From Acidobacteriota bacterium (lineage in GTDB: Bacteria; Acidobacteriota; Terriglobia; UBA7540), in contig JAJYLL010000039.1 in NCBI GenBank assembly GCA_021787735.1, positions 1 through 41,325 of the forward strand: a stretch of 41,325 nt of DNA. Reading direction: 5' to 3'. The notes beneath the pieces were generated by a model. It had not been told where the DNA came from. It made no database searches and saw only the letters and a list, made by a program, of their open reading frames with translations. Positions 16,722 to 25,588 of this stretch are shown here, piece after piece; position 1 is the first letter of the stretch; every line of letters begins with the position of its first letter. Made by a program: the position numbers and the translations under genes.

Positions 16722-17191
16722 CAGTCGTCCGTGTTCTCAAATTTCCCAAAGAAGTTTGACATTCCTTCGTCGTCCAGCGTCTCCGTGTTCGGGATTTCGC
16801 CGCCCGCAATGCCGCCAAACTGCGAGCCGATGCCAAAAAAGCCGTCATAGGCGCGATTGCGGATGGCGTCCAGGATCTTGCCCAGGCTCTGCGCGCGCGT
16901 CGTCACGATGGCTGGCTCGCCGGTTTGCAGCGTCACGCGGGCGGTCAGCACGCTGCCCAGCTTGGCCACGCCGGCACTGCGGTTCATCGACTTCAGCAGC
17001 AGCGTTTGCCTGGAAGTCAGCGGCACCGGCGGCGCGTCCGGATCGAAGCCGCGCTGCACCAGCGCCGCCGCAATTTCCGCCGCCGCCTCGTCAATCCAGT
17101 TCTGGATGTCGCTGTCCTGAATATCGCCCGCAACGTTCCTCTGGAACGACGGGAATTCCGAGCAAACATCGTCCACGGTGCAATAGCTCAT
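16721..17191 (-). CDS. Head-tail connector protein (156 aa)
   Basis: It begins MSYCTVDDVCSEFPSF and continues DSDIQNWIDEAAAEIAAALVQRGFDPD, the usual start of DUF1320/gp6-like head-completion adaptors ('Y.t..dv...~p....i...I..Ai~aA...I...L..~g'). The position just after the capsid genes and before the gpG-like protein fits. It starts 4 nt downstream of the previous gene. Confidence 0.75.
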   Translation of the reverse strand: MSYCTVDDVCSEFPSFQRNVAGDIQDSDIQNWIDEAAAEIAAALVQRGFDPDAPPVPLTSRQTLLLKSMNRSAGVAKLGSVLTARVTLQTGEPAIVTTRAQSLGKILDAIRNRAYDGFFGIGSQFGGIAGGEIPNTETLDDEGMSNFFGKFENTDD

Positions 17192-17194
17192 GGT

Positions 17195-17464
17195 CTAGGC
17201 CCTGATCATCCCTCTCCGCTTCGGGAGCACGGAGGCGCTTGCCTGCGGCTTTGAATCCTTCTTTGGGGGCGCCGGTTTCTGCTCCGCTTTCTGCGCTTCG
17301 GCCTTTTGTTCTTCCTGCTTCACAACCACCGCGCTCTGCTGCTCGGCGCGCGCCACCAGGTGCCCCAATCTCTTTGCTTCGAACTCGCTCAAGTCGAGAA
17401 CGGTCCCGGCCGGCCGCAGAACGTGGTTATGCAGAAAACTGTTGGTTACCACAAATTTCGGCAT
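17195..17464 (-). CDS. Small head-associated protein with Lys/Gln/Ala-rich tail (89 aa)
   Basis: Residues 1-42 read MPKFVVTNSFLHNHVLRPAGTV then LDLSEFEAKRLGHLVARA, a short conserved phage domain found beside capsid and connector genes. Residues 48-80 are a low-complexity KQEEQKAEAQKAEQKPAPPKKD tail. The role is not known. Context suggests a head-tail joining or capsid-associated protein. Confidence 0.65.
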   Translation of the reverse strand: MPKFVVTNSFLHNHVLRPAGTVLDLSEFEAKRLGHLVARAEQQSAVVVKQEEQKAEAQKAEQKPAPPKKDSKPQASASVLPKRRGMIRA

Positions 17465-17548
17465 GGCATTCCTTTCAAGGCTCGGGATCCGGCCGGAAGA
17501 AGCAGCAAGCGCTGCAGCGCCCGCTTCAGCTCCCAGCCGGGCCGAGGT

Positions 17549-18025
17549 CTATTGCGCCAATACCAGCGCTTCTGTGGTTGTAGCGTCCACCTCTGCGCAC
17601 AGCGCCTCCCCCGCCGGAACCTGTATCTTTAGCGGGTAGTAGCCGAGCGCCAGGAGCGACGTTGAGGTTTGCGGCCCGAGGTATGCAAGAGCAGTGGTGC
17701 CGGTGCCGCAGTTGGTCCCAGTGCCATATTCCAGGGTCACCTTGCCTGTCGTCGCCGTCGCCTCCTCCAGGAAGATGCCGTCAACGTAGATGCTTCCTGC
17801 CGCAGGCGCCGCGATGATCTGCGTCAGCGTGGCGGAGTTGATGTCCGTTGCTTTGTTCAGCTCCTTCACCTGCAGGATACCCGCAGCGTTGGCCGGAGGG
17901 CCCACGCTCACGTCCATCACCAGGGTCTGTGTCCAGGTCTCCACCGCCTTGCTTGCCGGGGTAAAAGCAAAGATCGCGGCAACGGCCAGGACCAGCAACC
18001 CGATTGAAAATGTTTTGAATCTCAT
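17549..18025 (-). CDS. Secreted-type protein in the head module (158 aa)
   Basis: ATG 18025 is chosen because AAGGAG lies at correct distance. The product starts MRFKTFSIGLLVLAVAAIFAFTPASKAVETW, a textbook signal peptide with cleavage expected near residue 27. A beta-rich Thr/Ala/Gly body of about 125 residues follows (MDVSVGPPANAAGILQV, IYVDGIFLEEATATTGKVTLEYG). A signal peptide between capsid and connector genes is unexpected. It might be a virion surface protein that kept a host-type leader, or a cargo gene for an exported protein. Confidence 0.65.
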   Translation of the reverse strand: MRFKTFSIGLLVLAVAAIFAFTPASKAVETWTQTLVMDVSVGPPANAAGILQVKELNKATDINSATLTQIIAAPAAGSIYVDGIFLEEATATTGKVTLEYGTGTNCGTGTTALAYLGPQTSTSLLALGYYPLKIQVPAGEALCAEVDATTTEALVLAQ

Positions 18026-18107
18026 AGCATTCTCCTTTTCCAAAGTCTGAGGTCGTCATTCGCCGAAGGCCGGCAGCACGCGGCTACCGGCCCTCAGCAT
18101 CGCCGGG

Positions 18108-19040
18108 TTAGCTGATGCAGCCGTCAAACAGGTATGCGGCCGCTGCGGCCACAACCTTCATATCGTGGTAGAGCTGCACTTCGATCATGTCGCCGGTGCG
18201 TTTCTCTTCGCGCCAGCGCTTCACGAGGAAGCCCTGAGTGTTGGCGCCGAACAGCCAGCGGAACTGCGCCCCAAACGTCGCGACGCGCTTCCCCACGGCT
18301 GCCGGACGGTAGTAGAGGATCGCGTTCTTCCCCCACACCCAATCCATCGAGTCGGCGGCGCCTTCGTTCGCCGTGTTCTTGATCGAGTCGGCGACCACCA
18401 CTTTCTCCAGACCGAAGGCCGAAGCCAGCAGCTCCGCGCTGATATCTTCCGGCATGGCCTTCATCACAAACTGCACGCGCCCAATAATCGAGGCGTGGTT
18501 GCGCAGCTTTTCGAAGACGGGCCGGGAGACCAGCAATCGATTGGGCAGCTTGCCTGTCGCAAGCTGGATCGCCAGCTTTGCTGTCTCGATGTCCGTGATC
18601 GGGGTCGAGGCGTTGTTGTCCCAGGCAGCCGCTGATTTGTGCTGTGCCACCACCGAAATGTCAGTGGCCTTTGAGGCAGCCAAAATCTCACGCTGCAGGT
18701 AGATCAGGTCGCTCAGGATTTCGGTTGTGTCCACGTCCAGGTCGAGCACGGGATCGGCGTTCGAGCGCAGCTCGTCGGGCACAATCTGCGAGAGCGCGTG
18801 GCCTTCGCAGTAGTACGTGTCCGTCGAGAGCTTCCAGTCGATCTCGTTCGCCTGGGCGCCGGGCCTGCGCGCGTCGTCCATCACCCGGAAGCGCGACTTG
18901 TCATAGACGAAGTATTTGTTGGATTGTTTCCCCACCGGCGACGGCGGAAAGAGTTCATCCGCATAAAAGCCGGGAGGCTGATAAGCAATCGACACATTGG
19001 TCAGGGCCTGATCAACGTGTACCATCGATACGTCGGGCAT
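18108..19040 (-). CDS. Major capsid protein (310 aa)
   Basis: The N-terminus MPDVSMVHVDQALTNVSIAYQPPGFYADELFPPSPVGKQSNKYFVYDKSRFR is characteristic of HK97-fold major capsid proteins of this type. The body has SDLIYLQREILAASKATD and PNRLLVSRPVFEKLRNHASIIGRV, and the C-terminus GDMIEVQLYHDMKVV. It follows the decoration protein in Mu gene order. No delta domain is evident, so scaffolding is probably supplied by the separate protease/scaffold gene upstream. Confidence 0.88.
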   Translation of the reverse strand: MPDVSMVHVDQALTNVSIAYQPPGFYADELFPPSPVGKQSNKYFVYDKSRFRVMDDARRPGAQANEIDWKLSTDTYYCEGHALSQIVPDELRSNADPVLDLDVDTTEILSDLIYLQREILAASKATDISVVAQHKSAAAWDNNASTPITDIETAKLAIQLATGKLPNRLLVSRPVFEKLRNHASIIGRVQFVMKAMPEDISAELLASAFGLEKVVVADSIKNTANEGAADSMDWVWGKNAILYYRPAAVGKRVATFGAQFRWLFGANTQGFLVKRWREEKRTGDMIEVQLYHDMKVVAAAAAYLFDGCIS

Positions 19041-19071
19041 AGTTTTTGCTCCGAAGCTGAACGCGGCTCGT

Positions 19072-19098
19072 GCTCGGGCGGCGGGGTCACGCCCGAGC
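19072..19098 (-). other. Hairpin between decoration and capsid genes
   Basis: A perfect 9-bp inverted repeat, GCTCGGGCG / CGCCCGAGC, with a 9-nt loop lies in the 139-nt gap upstream of the capsid gene. There is no T-run, so it is not a strong intrinsic terminator. It could be a processing or stabilising hairpin that raises capsid expression. Confidence 0.4.
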
Positions 19099-19179
19099 CC
19101 CGGCGATGGGGCACCCCCCGCGTCCAGCGTGCGAAGTACGCTAAGGACCGCCCCTCAGCGCCTACCCGCTGGGTTTCCT

Positions 19180-19593
19180 TTAGGCCGTGATGCCGATCGA
19201 TCCTGGCGTCAGAAACACGAAGAAAACGTCTCCATCGGCGGACGCCGGGCTCTCGGCGATTCCCACAACACTGTTGAGGGTCGCGCCGGAAGCCAGTGGG
19301 GTTACGGCCTGGAGCTTGCCGCTGGTTCCGGCCACCTCCACGTAGCTGTCGGCGGCGATTGCCCCGGCCGCCGTGGCGCGGCTGATCCCAAGCTTCCTCA
19401 CCACAACATTCCCTTTCTGGTTGGGCTGCTCTTCCTGGGTGATGCCGACAATCTTCTGGGCAGCCGCGGTGGGCAGCTTGCAGGACGCCCCCGTAGTGTC
19501 GGCAGTGTCGCGGATCACCGCCAGGTACTGGCCGACTCCTGCCGCGTCGGTTTCCGTGTAGGTCTTGTCAAGTACGTAAGTCGCTCCTGCCAT
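19180..19593 (-). CDS. Capsid decoration / DUF2190-like protein (137 aa)
   Basis: A small beta-rich, low-charge protein: ATYVLDKTYTETDAAGVGQYLAVIRDT, KIVGITQEEQPNQKGNVVVRKLGISRATAAGAIAADSYVEV, LNSVVGIAESPASADGDVFFVFL. The pattern of a 'vGIt...a...~v.v~~~G' barrel and its place between protease/scaffold and capsid match DUF2190-type or head-decoration proteins of Mu-like phages. AGAGGAGATG precedes the start. Confidence 0.75.
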   Translation of the reverse strand: MAGATYVLDKTYTETDAAGVGQYLAVIRDTADTTGASCKLPTAAAQKIVGITQEEQPNQKGNVVVRKLGISRATAAGAIAADSYVEVAGTSGKLQAVTPLASGATLNSVVGIAESPASADGDVFFVFLTPGSIGITA

Positions 19594-19698
19594 GTTTCAT
19601 CTCCTCTTTCCTCCCGCCGCTGCGGGGCTGGATTTTCTTTGAAGCGGCAGGGGCGACTTGCCGGACTATCACTGCCCTAATCAAACCTTGCGGACTGA

Positions 19699-21441
19699 TC
19701 AGGCGCTCTGCGCGTTGACCGACTCGCGATAGGCCCTGGCCATCTCGGGGTGCTCGCGCGAGACTTCGGAAAGCGCCACGGCGTATTCGCACTTCTTCTC
19801 TTCCTGGCGCCCCTTCACCATGCCAAGGAAATCCTCACTGGTGGTTTGTGCTCCGCGCGTTGCGCCCACCGGCTTCAGTGGCAGCCGCGGCTTGCCTTCC
19901 TCGATCAGGCTCTTGAACAGGTCTGCGTCGCTGAGGAAAAGCCTCAGCGCCTGGCCGCCGTTGCGCGGCAGCAGCCGCCCTTCCTGCATGGCCTTGCCCA
20001 CGCGCCGCTGCGCTTCCCGCGCCGCGTTGTAGTCCGCCTTGTTCACTTTGCCGTCGGCCAGCAGGTTTGCGGCCTTCTCTTCGTCCAGGCCCATGCCGAT
20101 GATGCACTCTGAAAGCAGCGCCTTCCGCGAGCTTTCTTTCTGGTCGCGCTCCTGCGCCCTCATTCCGCTCTCGATCATGGCCCGTACCTGATCTTCGTTC
20201 TGGCCCTCAAACCCGTAATCGGTCAGCAGCATCGCAAAGCGCTCTTCAGCGCCCTTCAGTTTCGGATCGTCGGCGTCAGGCTCAACATCCGCCAGGCCCA
20301 TCATCGTTCCATCCTCGTCAAAGACCCCGCGCTTGCCGGCATGCTCGGCGCTATCGGCGGCCTTGATGTTCCGAACTTTTAACTTCTTCATCTTTTTCTC
20401 CTTTCCGGCAGCGCCGGGTTGGTTTGATTCAATCGACAAATCAGGATCGGCGCCATCGACGTGCACGGAGCCGGTGTCAATGAGTTGGTAAGCAGGGTCG
20501 CTCAGCCTCACTTCCGGCAGCTCTTCCAAAAACGGCCGGTTGGTGAGCGCGACGCTGGTGAGCGCGGCGCCGACGGGCTTGCCGGTTCCTTTGTCCTTCG
20601 CCGCAAAATTGATGGCCGGGGAAATGTATCGGTACTCGCGGTTCTTGATCAACGAAGCCGCTCGCTCTGTGGGTTCGTAATGGCCCCACAGCATGTGCCG
20701 GCCGCCGGAGTGCGGCTCGGGAGGGTCGATGGCCACAATGCGTCCGGCGCTGGGGATGTCGCCGCCGCGGGCAACTTCCGGCTGCTCGCTGGCGTGGTCG
20801 TAATCCATGTTGACCTCGCCGTTCTTTCGCGCCTCGAAGTTGCGGATGATCTCGTCCAGGTGCTCGCGCGTGATGTTGAACTTTCTGTCGCCCTGCACCC
20901 ACGTTCCGGTGAGCGCGATGGGGATGCGCTTGCGCTCGCCAAACTCGCTCAGCATCGGCCAGACAAGCTGCGGCACCTCGCTGCCCTTGAATGCGCCGCC
21001 GTGCTCCTTCTCAAAGTTCGAAGTGTCCATACCGTACTTGTGCGCGCGGCCCAGTATCTTGTGATAGAGCGTCCGCATGGCGTCGGCAGGGATGCCTTTC
21101 TCCTGGTTAAAGCGCGCCATCGCATCGCGCACCCGGCCCTCGTCATCCAGCGGGAATTTCCACTCGGACGGCTTGTCGCCCGGCGCATACCCAAAGTCGC
21201 TCTTGTGGACTTGCTTTCCTCCTACCGTCGCGTAATCCTGTTCGCTCATCGTTACCTCCGAAGCTTTTTCTTTGCGCTTTTTGATCACGCCGTTCGCCTG
21301 CGCAAAGGCGCTCTCTTCCGCATCCTTGTCCGGCTTGCCATCGCTCTTTGCTTTAGCAAAAGCCGACTTATAAACTTCCTCCCACTGCTTCTTGAATTCA
21401 GCAGGAACGTAATCCGGCGCTGGCTCGTTCGGGACCGGCAT
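19699..21441 (-). CDS. Mu gpI-like capsid maturation protease and scaffold with N-terminal ChaB-like domain (580 aa)
   Basis: Residues 10-55 (YVPAEFKKQWEEVYKSAFAKAK...DAEESAFAQANGVIKK) resemble a ChaB-type domain. Residues 170-312 match the Mu-like prophage I protein: FNITREHLDEIIRNF, VNMDYDHASEQPE (DYDH at 213-216), AGRIVAIDP, EYRYISPAINF and ALTSVALTNRPFLEELPEV. The C-terminal 250 residues are helical, Glu/Lys/Arg-rich and scaffold-like. It cuts itself and head proteins during head assembly. It starts on the last base of the portal fusion. Confidence 0.83.
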   Translation of the reverse strand: MPVPNEPAPDYVPAEFKKQWEEVYKSAFAKAKSDGKPDKDAEESAFAQANGVIKKRKEKASEVTMSEQDYATVGGKQVHKSDFGYAPGDKPSEWKFPLDDEGRVRDAMARFNQEKGIPADAMRTLYHKILGRAHKYGMDTSNFEKEHGGAFKGSEVPQLVWPMLSEFGERKRIPIALTGTWVQGDRKFNITREHLDEIIRNFEARKNGEVNMDYDHASEQPEVARGGDIPSAGRIVAIDPPEPHSGGRHMLWGHYEPTERAASLIKNREYRYISPAINFAAKDKGTGKPVGAALTSVALTNRPFLEELPEVRLSDPAYQLIDTGSVHVDGADPDLSIESNQPGAAGKEKKMKKLKVRNIKAADSAEHAGKRGVFDEDGTMMGLADVEPDADDPKLKGAEERFAMLLTDYGFEGQNEDQVRAMIESGMRAQERDQKESSRKALLSECIIGMGLDEEKAANLLADGKVNKADYNAAREAQRRVGKAMQEGRLLPRNGGQALRLFLSDADLFKSLIEEGKPRLPLKPVGATRGAQTTSEDFLGMVKGRQEEKKCEYAVALSEVSREHPEMARAYRESVNAQSA

Positions 21442-24074
21442 CAGCCTCTCACCTCAATCGGCTCGCACCGGCACAAGTCGCCGCCTTCGCAAATCGTGCT
21501 TACCGGAACGTCCAGTGGCCAGGGCTTGCCGTCCGCCGTCTCGCATGGCCCGCAAACGTTTTTGTCGAGGATCGCCACGCGAATAATCTCCGCCTTCACC
21601 CCGGCCTTTTCCAGCGCGTCGATAATGTCCTGCGCTTCCTGGCTGCGTCCGCTTCGGAAGGCTCCCCGCACCGCCGCGGCGGAAATATTGTCTTCCAGAT
21701 TGGGGCTGATCGCCGGAATGCCCGCTTGCTGCCCCGCGCCGCTCGCTTCTTCCCAGATCAAGTCGGCAAGCTCGTTCTTCGAAAGCCCTGTCAGGTCATA
21801 GCTGCCGTCTGCGTTGCGCGGCAGGTCTGCAATGGTCACGCTGCCTGCGCGCAGGTTGCTCGCCGCACGCTGCACTCCGTTTGCCAGGGCGCCCGTAAAC
21901 CGCTCCGCTGCAATCTCCGCCAGCAGCGGCGACGGATCCTCTTCTCTGCGCGGCTGCGGATTGTCAGCCATCAGAACTTGCTTGCGTCCCAGGCGCTCGC
22001 TCTCTGCCCGCATCTCCTGCCGCGAATATGCGTAGATGTTCCCCAGCTCGCTCTCAATCGCCGGCGCCAGATCCTTCGGGGCAACAATCGGCAAGCCCAC
22101 CGTAGATTTGCCGCCCAGCATCTGCGCTGCGATCCTCGCAGAGATATCCCGCAGCAACTTCCTCCGCGCCCTCAGCAGGACCTGTTTTACCTTCTGCTCC
22201 GCCAAATCAAGCTTTGCCTGGTGCGCCGGGAAATCAACGTGCGTCTCGTGCGGGTGCACCATCTTCAGCGCCGGATCGTGCCCTTCGCGCCAGAACGGGC
22301 TCACCGTTGCCCTGCCGCTCCCAGCGGCGCCCCCGTCATTCCGAGGAGCCGAACGGCGACGAGGAATCTGCTTTTCGCTCAGTTGCGCCTTCTCGCCGGT
22401 GCCATCCTGCGGGGGCGCCGAGCCAGCCGCCGGCTGCCCAGCTCCCTGCAGCTTGGCGAGGGCGGTCTCGACGTGCGCCTTTCCCGGCGCTCCGTCGGGC
22501 ATGGAATCATGGGCTGCCCGCAAATCCTGAATCGCCGCTGCCGATCTGCCCGAAATGTCTCCTGCCGGTCCCGGAGCACCCTCGCTTACCGTCTCGCCCC
22601 GGATCGCGATCACATCTTCGTCCGTCTCCTGCGGCATGCCCGTCTGCGTGCGGATCTCGTCCCGCACGCTCTTGTCGCTCTTCACCAGCCCGTTCATCGC
22701 CGCCTGCGTCAGAATACCCATCACCTCTTCGAATGACCGTGCCTGCACGTTCGCGGCGCGCAGCACCGGCACCGGAGCGTCCGGGCCGTAGTTGTAAGCG
22801 GTCCATCGAGTCAGAGTCACGTTCGTCATCCGCTGCGCGATAAAGTCCGCCGTGTTCTGCAGTGCCAGCATAAAGAACTTTCCCTGGCCCTGCATCAGCG
22901 CCCGGCTGCCGCTGCTCCCCGCACTGCCGCCGCGCCCCAGGTTTGAGAAGAAGTCGAGCGCCACGTAGCTGATCTGCTCGTTGTGGTGCGTAACGTCCTG
23001 CATCGAATCGAACATCCGGCCTTCCACGCCATGGACCTTGAAGGTCGCTCCATTCGGGATCACCAGCCCCGTCCTCTGGTGCGCCGCAATCTGCGTCACA
23101 TAGGCCACAGCCACATCGCGGTCGGCCGGCGTAGCGTTGGACGACAGCGTGACGCAGGGCACTCCAATCGAGGTGCGCTCTGCGCCGACGTTCCTGATGG
23201 CGTAAAGCGCGCTCACCGCATACCAGTGCGAATACGCCGGGCGCAACATCGACCGCCCCCAGAAGTCCGCGCCTTCCTGCCTATAAGTGAAAACGTTCAG
23301 CCGCTCTGCCGGAACTTCCAGGCGCTCAAACATCTGCCCGCGGTAACCAAGCTGGATCAGCGCCCGCAGCGTCCGGCCGTCCGCTTCCACGTCCCACTGA
23401 TAAAAAGTTGTGGGCGGCAGGTCCGCCAGCGCCGCGATCCGCACCTGCTGCCCGTCCACCTCATAAACTTCTTCGAAGGCCGAGCAGCCCATGGCCAGCA
23501 TCAGCAGGATATTTCGCAGCGCCTCGTTCCAGGTCTGCGTGTGCTTGGTGCCGTTGATGGAATATTCCAGGCCGCCAAAAAGGTTTTCCCGCGCTGCCTT
23601 GGCAATCTCTTCTTTCTGGCTGCCTGTGCCCTTGGCGTCAGGGTCGGGCAGCACGTCCCACTTCGCGCCCACAATCGGGGCCACGCACATCTCCAGCGTC
23701 TTGTCCACCTGCGACGAAGTGCGCCGCATCTTTTCCCAGGTACGAACGGCCTCGCGCCCCATCAGCAACGGATTGAACTCGCCCATGGGAACGATAAAGC
23801 CGCCGGTAATCAGCGTGCCCGGAACGCTGTAGATCGAAGTCGAGCCGTCCTTGTTCGTGGTCGAGACAAGCTTTGGCCCTCCTGCAATCGGATCAAGCCC
23901 GACCGGGTTCGGAGCGCCCAGGCGGCTCATGCCGGCGCCAGGGTTCTTCCCGCTGTCAGACGTCGGCAGGCCCAGCGGGTTCTTGTCGATCTGCTCCTGC
24001 TGCCGCTGCTCGCTTGCCGCCAGCACGCGGTCGAGCCGCTGCACCCACGTCCGCGCTGCTGAGGTCACGCTCAT
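21441..24074 (-). CDS. Portal (DUF935, gp29-like) fused to gpF-like head morphogenesis protein (877 aa)
   Basis: Residues about 95-480 are a Mu-type portal: MRRTSSQVDKTLEMCVAPIVGAKWDV, EYSINGTKHTQTWNEAL, GCSAFEEVYEVDG, FTYRQEGADFWGRSMLRPAY. Residues about 610-877 match minor head proteins of the gpF/SPP1 gp7 type, ending with NVCGPCETADGKPWP and a CEGGDLCRC (Cys 841, 844, 862, 868, 870). In Mu these are two genes. Here one frame with no stop joins them. The linker around 490-600 is Ala/Gly/Pro-rich and includes repeat-derived IPRRRSAPRND (570-580). The gene overlaps the large terminase by 4 nt. Confidence 0.85.
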   Translation of the reverse strand: MSVTSAARTWVQRLDRVLAASEQRQQEQIDKNPLGLPTSDSGKNPGAGMSRLGAPNPVGLDPIAGGPKLVSTTNKDGSTSIYSVPGTLITGGFIVPMGEFNPLLMGREAVRTWEKMRRTSSQVDKTLEMCVAPIVGAKWDVLPDPDAKGTGSQKEEIAKAARENLFGGLEYSINGTKHTQTWNEALRNILLMLAMGCSAFEEVYEVDGQQVRIAALADLPPTTFYQWDVEADGRTLRALIQLGYRGQMFERLEVPAERLNVFTYRQEGADFWGRSMLRPAYSHWYAVSALYAIRNVGAERTSIGVPCVTLSSNATPADRDVAVAYVTQIAAHQRTGLVIPNGATFKVHGVEGRMFDSMQDVTHHNEQISYVALDFFSNLGRGGSAGSSGSRALMQGQGKFFMLALQNTADFIAQRMTNVTLTRWTAYNYGPDAPVPVLRAANVQARSFEEVMGILTQAAMNGLVKSDKSVRDEIRTQTGMPQETDEDVIAIRGETVSEGAPGPAGDISGRSAAAIQDLRAAHDSMPDGAPGKAHVETALAKLQGAGQPAAGSAPPQDGTGEKAQLSEKQIPRRRSAPRNDGGAAGSGRATVSPFWREGHDPALKMVHPHETHVDFPAHQAKLDLAEQKVKQVLLRARRKLLRDISARIAAQMLGGKSTVGLPIVAPKDLAPAIESELGNIYAYSRQEMRAESERLGRKQVLMADNPQPRREEDPSPLLAEIAAERFTGALANGVQRAASNLRAGSVTIADLPRNADGSYDLTGLSKNELADLIWEEASGAGQQAGIPAISPNLEDNISAAAVRGAFRSGRSQEAQDIIDALEKAGVKAEIIRVAILDKNVCGPCETADGKPWPLDVPVSTICEGGDLCRCEPIEVRG
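22336..22370. repeat. Dispersed 'CATTCCGAGGAGC...GACGAGGAATC' repeat inside the portal-head fusion
   Basis: The plus strand reads TCATTCCGAGGAGCCGAACG then GCGACGAGGAATCT. I recognise it as a common host-type dispersed repeat whose translations give SEERNDEES- or IPRxARND-like strings. It lies in frame in the linker of the portal fusion and encodes residues 569-580. Confidence 0.6.
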
Positions 24075-25588
24075 TGAAACATTCCCGAAGTAAATACATC
24101 AGGGCCCATCACCGGCTGCCCGATGATGGCCGCGTACTGCTCAAAGCTTTGTGTCGGCTGGTCCGCCGCCAGGTCTGCCAGCGCCTTTGCCCAGAATTCA
24201 TCAGCGTGCCCGGCATCGGTGCGCGCAGCGTCAAAGCGGAGGTTGCCCGCGGCGGTCACTGTTTTCTTCACCGCGCCAAAAGCTTTGCGGATGCGCTCGT
24301 CGTCCGGGATCTCGATCTGGCCGCTTTCCGCCAGGCGTTTTGAGCGGAAGGCCAGGTCTTCCTTCACCTGTGCCGTAAACGTCACCGGCTCGACACGATG
24401 CCCGAATTCCGATTGCAACGTCTCAGCCAGCATTGCGCCAATGCCCGTAGCATCAATGCATGAGCGCCGCACCAGCTTGCCGCCGGGGCCTCCCAGGCTC
24501 AGCAGCTCGCGGGCTTTGCTCAATTGTTCTGCGAACGGAGTCTTCAACATCGTCACAACGTGCCGCGTGGTCGCAATCTTTTTCAGGGCATCCTTCCCGT
24601 CAATGCCGTGCGCCGTCACGCTGCGAACGCGGTCCAGCCACATCACCGTGCGGTCGTGAACCCGGCCAACGTCGATTCCCAAAAAGAACTCGCCCGGCTC
24701 TTCCGCCAGCATTTCCAGCGGCATGGTTGCCGAAGCCTCCGGGCTCACAATGGCTGCCACCAACTCGGGTGGGAAGAAGTTTTCGGCGGTCGAAACAAAC
24801 TGGCAGCAGAATTCCTGCAGCCAGGTATCTTCGTCGTCCACGCCCGCGCGCAGCGCCGCCACAAAGCGGACCATCCGCGCATTGGCTTCGATGCCGCGCT
24901 CCGCAAACGCTTTCGCCGATTTCAGCAGCAGCCTTTCCGCCAGCGGCATTCCCACTTCCGGGACCATCTCCGCCAGCCCCTGCTCGACCGCTTCGTAAAT
25001 ATCCACGCGATGGGTTGACCAGGCCGAACTCGGATCGCTCTCTTCGCCTTCCACCAGGCCCGCTTTCTTTGCCAGATCGTAATAGCCGCCCTGCTTGCCG
25101 TTGGGCGTTGAAATCACCTCCAGCGAATAGCCGCGAGTGATGGTGGGATAGAGCGCTTTGTAAATCTTTGCCGCGTCCTGATGGAAAGCAAATTCATCCA
25201 GCGTCACGTTGCCGCTGTAGCCGCGCGCTGTGTCGGGATTGGCGGGCAGCGCGTAGATCACGCTTTCATTCGGCAGCCTCGCCTCAAGCTGCTTCACGCT
25301 GGTGCCTTCCATAAAAGTCGAGTCGTTGAACTGGCAAACCACGCCCATGGCCTTCAGGTGGTCGCCCACCTTTTCCATCAGCAGCTTCGATTGCCGCTCG
25401 CCCTTCGAGAGGAAAATCCAGCTTGTTCTCCGCTCCAGGCATCGCAGCACCGCTTCCAGCGCCGCCGTAAAGCTGTAGCCCTCCTGCCGGCCCTTCACCG
25501 CGATCTTCAATTTGCTCCGGTCCTCAATCCACCGCTTCTGGTAGGGCAGCAGCGGGACCAGCGCCGAATTGTTACTGCCCAAGCCCAT
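24071..25588 (-). CDS. Terminase large subunit, Mu gp28-like (505 aa)
   Basis: The packaging ATPase-nuclease. A Walker A-like KGRQEGYSF lies at 32-40, Walker B TLDEFAF (D131, E132) follows, and the coupling motif VISTPNG is at 158-164. The RNase H-like nuclease has acidic residues in LGIDVGRVHD (D306), CIDATGIG (D379) and GHADEFWAK (D463). The order and spacing are those of Mu-type headful terminases. The start overlaps the small terminase by 17 nt, so translation is coupled. Confidence 0.9.
   Translation of the reverse strand: MGLGSNNSALVPLLPYQKRWIEDRSKLKIAVKGRQEGYSFTAALEAVLRCLERRTSWIFLSKGERQSKLLMEKVGDHLKAMGVVCQFNDSTFMEGTSVKQLEARLPNESVIYALPANPDTARGYSGNVTLDEFAFHQDAAKIYKALYPTITRGYSLEVISTPNGKQGGYYDLAKKAGLVEGEESDPSSAWSTHRVDIYEAVEQGLAEMVPEVGMPLAERLLLKSAKAFAERGIEANARMVRFVAALRAGVDDEDTWLQEFCCQFVSTAENFFPPELVAAIVSPEASATMPLEMLAEEPGEFFLGIDVGRVHDRTVMWLDRVRSVTAHGIDGKDALKKIATTRHVVTMLKTPFAEQLSKARELLSLGGPGGKLVRRSCIDATGIGAMLAETLQSEFGHRVEPVTFTAQVKEDLAFRSKRLAESGQIEIPDDERIRKAFGAVKKTVTAAGNLRFDAARTDAGHADEFWAKALADLAADQPTQSFEQYAAIIGQPVMGPDVFTSGMFQ

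Noticed and set aside
20461..21801. A 446-codon plus-strand frame opposite the protease/scaffold gene
   Set aside because: It mirrors the codon pattern of the gpI-like gene; composition (His/Arg/Leu-rich) is typical of a GC-rich antisense shadow.
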